In this document: one piece after another, positions 57,759 to 64,000 of the stretch | Layout of the letters: the number at the start of each line of letters is the position of its first letter | How positions within the stretch are numbered: position 1 is the stretch's first letter | NCBI GenBank assembly: GCA_003117195.1 | Contig: BDSI01000001.1 | Location: forward strand, 2,084,164-2,148,163 | Origin: Eudorina sp. 2006-703-Eu-15 | Lineage: Eukaryota; Chlorophyta; Chlorophyceae; Chlamydomonadales; Volvocaceae | Direction of reading: 5' to 3' | DNA: 64,000 bases | The notes under the pieces: generated by a model | What the model saw: the letters and a program-made list of their open reading frames with translations, nothing else | Database searches by the model: none | Told to the model about the DNA's origin: nothing | Translations under genes and position numbers: made by a program

Positions 57759-60700
57759 CGTTACATATCTGCCGGGCCGACGCTGGCCGGGGGCGCTAAC
57801 CCGCCCCATACGGGAGACCGCCGAAGCACTCTCCCCCGGATTCAGGGGAGAGGGGCATAAGGGGCTTTGTCCCCTCGCTCTCAACCAAGGGCGCGCGCCC
57901 GATCCCTGAGGATCGGTGACAGCTGTGCCCCCTCAAGGGATTGGGCGGAAGCCCATCCCGGGCGGTCTGCGCCTCGCAGTCCGCTGTTCAACCTCCTCAA
58001 GTCCTTGCAGCACCCAGGGCGCGTTCCTCAGCAATTCGGAGGCTCGCCCCTGCCCGTTGCGGTAAAACTAGCCTGGTCTCGCGTCCCAACCTAATCGTAC
58101 TGTGTGAAAACATACCGGTACGTCATGTGCTCGCCCGGGAGAGTCCCTGGACCGCTCCAATCACCACCTGACCCCAACCACCCACAGCTCAACGGCCACC
58201 ACGTGGATCAGTTCACCGCCGTCCCTGGAGCCACCTACTCGGTCAACATGGTCCTGGACGAGCCGGGCGCCTGGATGTTCCACTGCCACATCAACTACCA
58301 CATGGAGGGCGGCATGGTGGACCTATACACCGTGCAGGGTGAGGGGGTGGTCGCGTGGGCAGGCAGAGCCGGCAGGTGTGCGTGTGGTTAAGAAATGGGC
58401 CTAGCAGTGCCCAACAGTGAGGCTGCGCTTAGGCAGGGTGAGAGTGTGTGTTGGGAGGACCTCGTCGAGCGCCGCCTGGGTGCTGGGGCGTATCTGAGAG
58501 CGCTGGCTGTGGGGGCATACGGGGCCGCCCACGCACTTGATGCCACGGTGCCTTGCGGCGAGGTCTGTGTGTCCCCGTTCCCCGCATTCGGCGACGCGAC
58601 GCGACGCGGCGTGGCCCGATGTGACGTGACGTGACCCGTGGGTCGCAGGTAACCCCGCGCCGCTGCCCCAGGGCGGCAAGGAGCGGCTGTACTACGTTGC
58701 GGCGGAGGAGGTGGAGTGGAGCTACACGGGCGAGAACAACACCCAGGCCTGCTTGTGAGAAAGGCGTGGGAGGTTTGGGTTCGGGCTTCGGTTTGGGTTC
58801 GGATTGGAAGAGGGGAATGTCTTGACGTTTCAGAGTTGTGCGAGGAGGGGTTATCTGCGGCCCTCAACGCGACGCCAGCCCACAGCTTGAGCCGCAGCGG
58901 GCGCTCCTGACGCTTGGACCGCGGCGGGCGCTCCCGCCCACTGCGCCGACCGCGGCGGGCGTTCCCGCCCACTGCGCCGACCGCGGCGGGCGTTCCCGCC
59001 CACTGCGCCGGCATCCAACCGATTGGCTCCTCGGCTCCCGGGGTTCGTGCCGACACTCGGGGCTGTCCTCCAGTCGACCTCCAACTGCTTGGCCCACACA
59101 GCGACCCCGGTGCAGCCTCCCCGCCCCACCCCGACGACGCCTCCGGCCCCGGGTTGACCACGTGCATGTGCCGTACACGTACCCGAGTGCCACGTCCTCC
59201 GAACCCCCCCCGTTCCCACCGCGGCGCCCGCCCCGCGCCTCCAGGGACCCCCCGGAGGTGTTCGCGGAGGGTATCGACGGCTTCCAGTTTGTGAACGGCC
59301 CCGTCGCGGACGGCAGCGACTCGCGGCTGGGTTACAAGCTGACCAAGACGCTGTTCCGCGAATACACGGATGCGTCGTTCACGCAGCTGAAGGAGCGGTC
59401 GCCGGAGGACAAGTACCTGGGCTTCGTGGGGCCCATCATGCGGGCGACTGTGGGCGACAGCATCAAGGTACGGCATGGGAGATGGGACAGGTCCCTCCCA
59501 ACTAGTCGGCAGGGGCCTGGGCAGGCGCGCGATCAGGGGCATGAGGGGCAGGGGCAGCTGTGGCACGGCCAACACGGACAACAGGGGCAGGAGGGACACG
59601 GGCAGGACGTGCAAGAGACGATTGCACGAGGTGCCTCACCGAAGCCTTTATGTCTTTAGGAGACTTCCCACCGCTGTCACCCGCGCTTTCCTGCAGCTTT
59701 CCCGGAGCGTAATCTGCAACTCGTCTCAGTTATCCCAGCGAACCGGGCCGGGTAGCAACCTGATTCATTCAAACCCCGCGAGGGCCGCAAAACGATCCCT
59801 TGCGGCGCTGCGCTTCTGGCCCCAGGTGGTGCTGCTCAACCGCGCCGCCATCAACGTGTCGATGCACCCGCACGGCGTGAGGTACAACAAGGCCAACGAG
59901 GGCACGCTGTACGAGGACGGCACGCCCGCCAGCATGAAGCTGGACGATGTCGTACAACCGAACCAGACGTACACCTACGTGTGGCAGGTAAGCCTGTAAC
60001 CTACCCACATGATACGGCGCTGTACGGATGGATTTGGCTATGGGGGTACGGATCTGGGTGGCGGGTTAGCAACTACTTCGGGTGTGTCCGGCTGGCGGCA
60101 GGGGCGCCCTGCCGTTGACCTCCTTCAAATTGCCCATATGGATGACCTTGACCCTACATGGTAGAACCTCTGCGGCAACAATCTTCAGTCCGGAGTACCG
60201 TCAGGTCTGGAAGTACCGTTGTAGAGGTACCCGGGAGGTCCCGGAGATGGAACGATGGATGCACCTGACTGGCCCCGCCCTGACCGCCCCCGCCCTGACA
60301 GCCCCCACTCGCCGATCGCCGCCCCCGGTGGATGCCCCGCAGGTGACCGACCGGTCTGGCCCGGGGCCCAAGGACCCGTCCTCCATGTTGTGGATGTACC
60401 ACAGCCACCTGGACGAGACGGCGGAGACGTACGCGGGACTGGTGGGCGCGATCATCGTGACCGACCCGGGTGCGTAGCTGGCGGGCGGGGGTGGGCGGGC
60501 GGGATACCGTAGTTGGCGGGCTGGTTGGCTGGGTGCAGGGCAGGGCGTGGGTGAGGGGACGGCTCGGGCTTCTGACTGCATGCCCGGACGCCTGGTATCT
60601 GGAGGCAAGGCGGTACAATGTGGTGCACCGTATATGCCTGGAGGTCTGCTGGTTGCGGTGCCGCCTCGAGGCGGGGGCTGTGCCACCTGCACTGGCGCTG

Positions 60701-63700
60701 GGTTTGCCCCTTCCTCGTCCTCTCAGACTCCCCCCTCCCGCCCTTGATGTTATCACCTGGCCGTCCGCGACCCCCAGCCAAGCTCACGGACCCGGCCGAC
60801 CCGCGGCCCAACGATGTGGACCGCGAGGTGATCATCTTCTTCACCGTCACCGACGAGAGCAAGTCGTCCAACTTCATGGTGAGGCCCAGCGTCCGTCCGA
60901 CGAGCGGGTGTGCGAGGGATCTAATGGCTCCAGGAGAGTGCGCCAGGAATGAACCTGATGCAATGGAGGCAGCTGCTGGCAGGGTTGGCCGGCGCCGGCG
61001 CGGTGAATGTGCATTTGCCCGGTTTCCGGTGTTCCGTTACTGCACGCCAAGCCTCCTGTGTCGTACTACCTTGTACCTGGGCGCAAAGGTGGAGGTCGCA
61101 GCGGCAACCGGTCTTTTGAAGGTGGAGGGGTGAGGATTACCGAAGTAGTTGTTCTTGTGGCGGGGCCCGGCCGATGGCGACCGTGTGCGTGTAAGTGCTG
61201 AGGAGGAAAGAGGCAGGATGCCCTCGGGATCGGAACGGGTGGGTTGCAAACACATGTCATCTGTGTGTGCGCGTGTGTGTATTGTGTTTGCACCGTGCCG
61301 TACAGGAGAACCTGCGGACGCGACTGGGCGATGGCGGCGCGCTGGCATCGGATGCAAAGGCTGTGGCTGCGCTGAGGGCGGACCCGGGATTCCAGGTACG
61401 GCGACTGGGGTGCTGTACACTCTGCCGTACACGCGCGGGGTCAACGTGATGGATACGCGCCCCTCCTACCTGGCCTCCGACCCCTGGGTCAGCTAGAGGA
61501 GGAGCCACTCGTCGGGCCCGATCCTGACAACATGGCAGAGCTTGCTCGGCCCCCAGAAGGGCTCGCCCCCCAGTAGTTATTGCGTTTTTGCTAAATCCCT
61601 CCAGTTCTTTAGTGCTTTGCTGTCCGGCTGACTTTCGCTCTCAAACACATCCCTCCGTCATTTTGTTTTCTTCCGGCAACGACATGAGGACTGCTGCTTT
61701 GCGCCCAAATTACCGGACTGCGATGCGATGCCCGCAGTACGGCGGTGTACCACATCAGGGTGCAACCATCAGCCGCAACTTTCTCATGGCTCAAGTCCAA
61801 CACCAGCCTTTCCATTCGCCACACCACACATCTGAGCCCCATGCGCAGCCCCGCACCCACCAACTCCAACCTACGGTACCCCCGCACCAGCCGCGCATCG
61901 GCCCGCCCCGCCCCGCTCCTCTCTTGACCATTTGTCGGCCTCCGCCCACTGCTGCCCCGCAGGAGCACATGCTCAAGCACGGCATCAACGGCTTCATGTA
62001 CTGCAACATGCCCAAACTCAACTTCACCCAGGGGGACAAGGTGGGTGGCAGGCCGGGGCGCAGCCGGGGTTCGAGCTGTCGACACGGCCTAGGGCCGCTA
62101 TGTATGTCCTGGTCTGTTTACGGTGGATCCGCACAACGTGACGTTCGTTGTTGCTGTTGGTTTCTTCGTTGGAGGTCTCCACGCCGCTCCTCTCACTCCG
62201 TGATTATCCGTCCCACTTCTTGCCCACTTCTTGCCAACTCCGCACCCACCCCGTGCCGCCTGCGTGCCGCCTCCTCAACCTACGTTCCCATCCCACTCGG
62301 CAACCACTCCGCACCCGCCTCCGCACCCGCCTCCGTACCCGCCTCCGCACCCGCCTCCGCACCCGCCTCCGCACCCGCCTCCGCACCCGCCTCCGCACCC
62401 GCCTCCGCACCCGCCTCCGCACCCGCCTCCGCACCCGCCTCCGCACCCGCCTCCGCACCCGCCTCCGCACCCGCCTCCGCACCCGCCTCCCCATCCCACT
62501 CCCCATCCCACTTTCCATCCCACTCCCCATCCCACTCCCCATCCCACTCCCCATACCACTCCCCATACCACTCCCCATACCACTCCCCATACCACTCCCC
62601 ATACCACTCCCCATACCACTCCCCCAGGTCCGCATGCACATCATGGTGATCGGGACCCTGGAGGACATGCACACGCCCAACATGGGCGGCCCCCGCTTCA
62701 ACTACAACTCACAGAACTCGGACTCGGTGCAGATCAGCCCCGGCGGCATGATCAGTGCCGACGTCGTGATGACGTCACCAGGTGGGCACGTACGGCATGT
62801 AGTACACGGCCGAATGCACGGCAGGACGACCAATATGGCGGTGCTACAGCGCTGTTGCATGTTAGGAGGCCTCGTCATCGATGCGGCTGCTGGCCCTTGC
62901 CGACGCGGCCGTTTGCCATGGACAGGTGGCCCACCCTCCCACGCCGTATCCACCCGCTGATACGGGGACCTCCTTGACCGCTGCTGCCGTCGTCCATCGC
63001 GGCAACGTGTCCTTCCTCTCTCGCTGTGTAAAAGAAAACCGAGCCGCTGCCTGCCTTTGTGTGTGCGTGGCTGTGTGCACTGTTTCGAGACGCAGGCACC
63101 TTCGAGCTGCAGTGCCGTGTGGCAGACCACGTGGCGTCGGGCATGCGCGCCATGTACGACGTGGCGTACGACCCGGCGGTGCTCCAGAGTACGACCCTCA
63201 CCAACGTCACCCGGCGGTACTACATCCAGGCCGAGCCGGTGGACTGGGACTACGCGCCCGGCGGATACCAGTACGTCCATGCCGGGCGGGGCAGAAAGAT
63301 TATTTGTGATTTACGCACCGGAGGCGGCAACACGGCGGAATGTTGCGGCGGACTCCCATATGTATAGGCATGGGCGGTTCTACATTTGTGGCGGAACTCC
63401 CACACAGGGATGATGAGTGCCTGCCCAGGGAAACGCCAGCACATGCAGTTGGCGAATGAAGTGTCGGCCACGGGTCTCTCGATGGTGTTCATGCCGCTGA
63501 AGCGCGTCTCAGCAGTTCGTGTGCCGTGTGCCTCTCAAGCTGATCTGCGTCCGCTGTCAACATGTGGTGGCGAAACCCCGATGGGGACACACACACATCG
63601 CTGTCGGCCTGCACTGCACTGCACTGCACCGGATGTGGCGGGGCTCTCGCTGCACATCATCATCATCACCATCACCATCGCGTTGTGGCCGTGTTCCACA

Positions 63701-64000
63701 GCACAGCACAGCACAGCGCAGCACAGCACAGCGCAGCGCAGCCGCCTTAGCGGTGGCGCCTTCGCTGGCGCTTTATCTTGTACATCTACATCTCTCTCCT
63801 ACGGTGCAGGGCATGTTGGCCGTCTGCTCGCGTTTGTGATTATCGACGAAGCGTTCGTCCTCGACCCAAACCAGTTCAAAGTTCAAGTTACAATTCGTGT
63901 TCGGATGTGCTTTTATGTGTGCTCAGGTGCAACAAGGACTTGGTGGACCCGAGCGCTAAGGTCGAGTCGGACAAGTACCTGCTCAAGAGTGTGTACGGCA
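54840..64000 (+). CDS. FOX1: Multicopper ferroxidase, FOX1 type, 3' end outside the window
   Basis: Exons 54840-55190, 55826-55969, 56394-56813, 57126-57344, 58188-58338, 58649-58754, 59245-59467, 59826-59987, 60343-60469, 60778-60878, 61306-61395, 61963-62040, 62628-62781, 63096-63270 and 63927-64000>, all in phase, give the first 858 residues. Ceruloplasmin/hephaestin-like: oxidises Fe(II) at the cell surface for coupling to an Fe(III) permease in high-affinity iron uptake. Residues 64-87 are one membrane segment after a cytosolic-type tail; there is no cleavable signal. Cupredoxin domains 1-4 and the start of 5 are visible. Domain 2 has HNYHWH (368-373) and HCH-x3-H-x4-M (410-421); domain 3 has MHPHG (551-555) and YHSHLD (611-616). 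Domain 1 lacks the equivalent His residues; domain 4 keeps only type-1 ligands (H739, C782, H787, M792). Expected to be induced by iron deficiency, from knowledge of the family. Confidence 0.92.
55969..56012. repeat. GTGG tetranucleotide repeat starting at a splice donor
   Basis: About 11 GGTG units begin exactly at the donor of FOX1 exon 2, so any of several in-register GTs could be used. Use of the others would add multiples of four bases and usually break the frame. Confidence 0.9.
56814..56900. repeat. G-rich GGGGC(A/C)GG array after a splice donor
   Basis: Irregular 7-14 bp units of GGGGGCAGGGG/GGGGGCGGG directly follow the donor of FOX1 exon 3. The RNA strand is extremely G-rich and could fold into G-quadruplexes. 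Confidence 0.8.
57025..57085. repeat. GAT/GATAAT trinucleotide tract
   Basis: ATGATGATAATGATG-type units run to about 40 bp before the acceptor of FOX1 exon 4. No coding role. Confidence 0.9.
57637..57853 (+). repeat. Dispersed repeat C, GT run and repeat B in one block
   Basis: In intron 4 of FOX1: a repeat-C-like unit (57637-57684), about 37 GT units (57681-57755), then repeat B (CGTTACATATCTGCCGGGCC onward, 57757-57853). Repeat B also has a GT run on the same side at 9598-9718, so the run appears to be part of the element. Confidence 0.65.
58917..59007. repeat. 33-bp tandem repeat, about three copies
   Basis: The unit ACCGCGGCGGGCGTTCCCGC plus CCACTGCGCCG is repeated nearly three times in intron 6 of FOX1; the first copy is diverged. 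Confidence 0.85.
62297..62627. repeat. 12-bp minisatellite pair forming the acceptor tract of FOX1 exon 13
   Basis: About 16 copies of a CCTCCGCACCCG-type 12-mer (62297-62490) pass into about 11 copies of a CACTCCCCATAC/CCCACTCCCCAT 12-mer (62488-62625). The second array runs straight into CCCCCAG, the acceptor, so it doubles as a very long polypyrimidine-rich tract. Confidence 0.92.

Overview
This window is GC-rich nuclear DNA of a green alga, most likely a volvocine (Chlamydomonadales) close to Chlamydomonas or Volvox. The evidence is the gene set (a FOX1-type multicopper ferroxidase with an N-terminal membrane anchor and an intron-rich mitochondrial HSP70), the dense short introns with GTGAG/GTGCG donors and CAG acceptors, Ala/Gly/Pro/Gln-rich inserts in proteins, and abundant micro- and minisatellites. 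All gene models below were assembled by hand from the sequence. Every junction was checked for GT..AG and for reading phase, but none has transcript support.

Layout: (1) 1-8837, plus strand: the 3' part of a gene for a very large Ser/Pro/Ala-rich protein ending in coiled coil. (2) 10181-27954, minus strand: one 20-exon gene for a 3,057-residue multi-EF-hand protein of unknown function, converging on gene 1. (3) 28393-31755, plus strand: a SpoU/TrmH-family RNA 2'-O-ribose methyltransferase, divergent from the giant gene over 438 bp. (4) 33505-37938, plus strand: a CsgA-like short-chain dehydrogenase with a roughly 0.86 kb CCCTG satellite in one intron. (5) 40658-50846, minus strand: a complete 17-exon mitochondrial HSP70 (HSP70C type). 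(6) 54840 to beyond 64000, plus strand: a FOX1-type ferroxidase, cut by the window end in its third two-domain unit.

Between HSP70 and FOX1 lies about 4 kb of visibly more AT-rich DNA with only a broken, weakly 5-phosphatase-like coding fragment. Three small dispersed repeat families (called A, B and C here), a possible tRNA-derived SINE and many tandem repeats fill introns and intergenic space. The genes do not form one pathway; this is ordinary eukaryotic gene order. The most unusual items are the giant EF-hand protein with its repeated module, and the copper-site layout of the ferroxidase: the full ligand set is on adjacent domains 2 and 3 instead of 6 and 1 as in ceruloplasmin.
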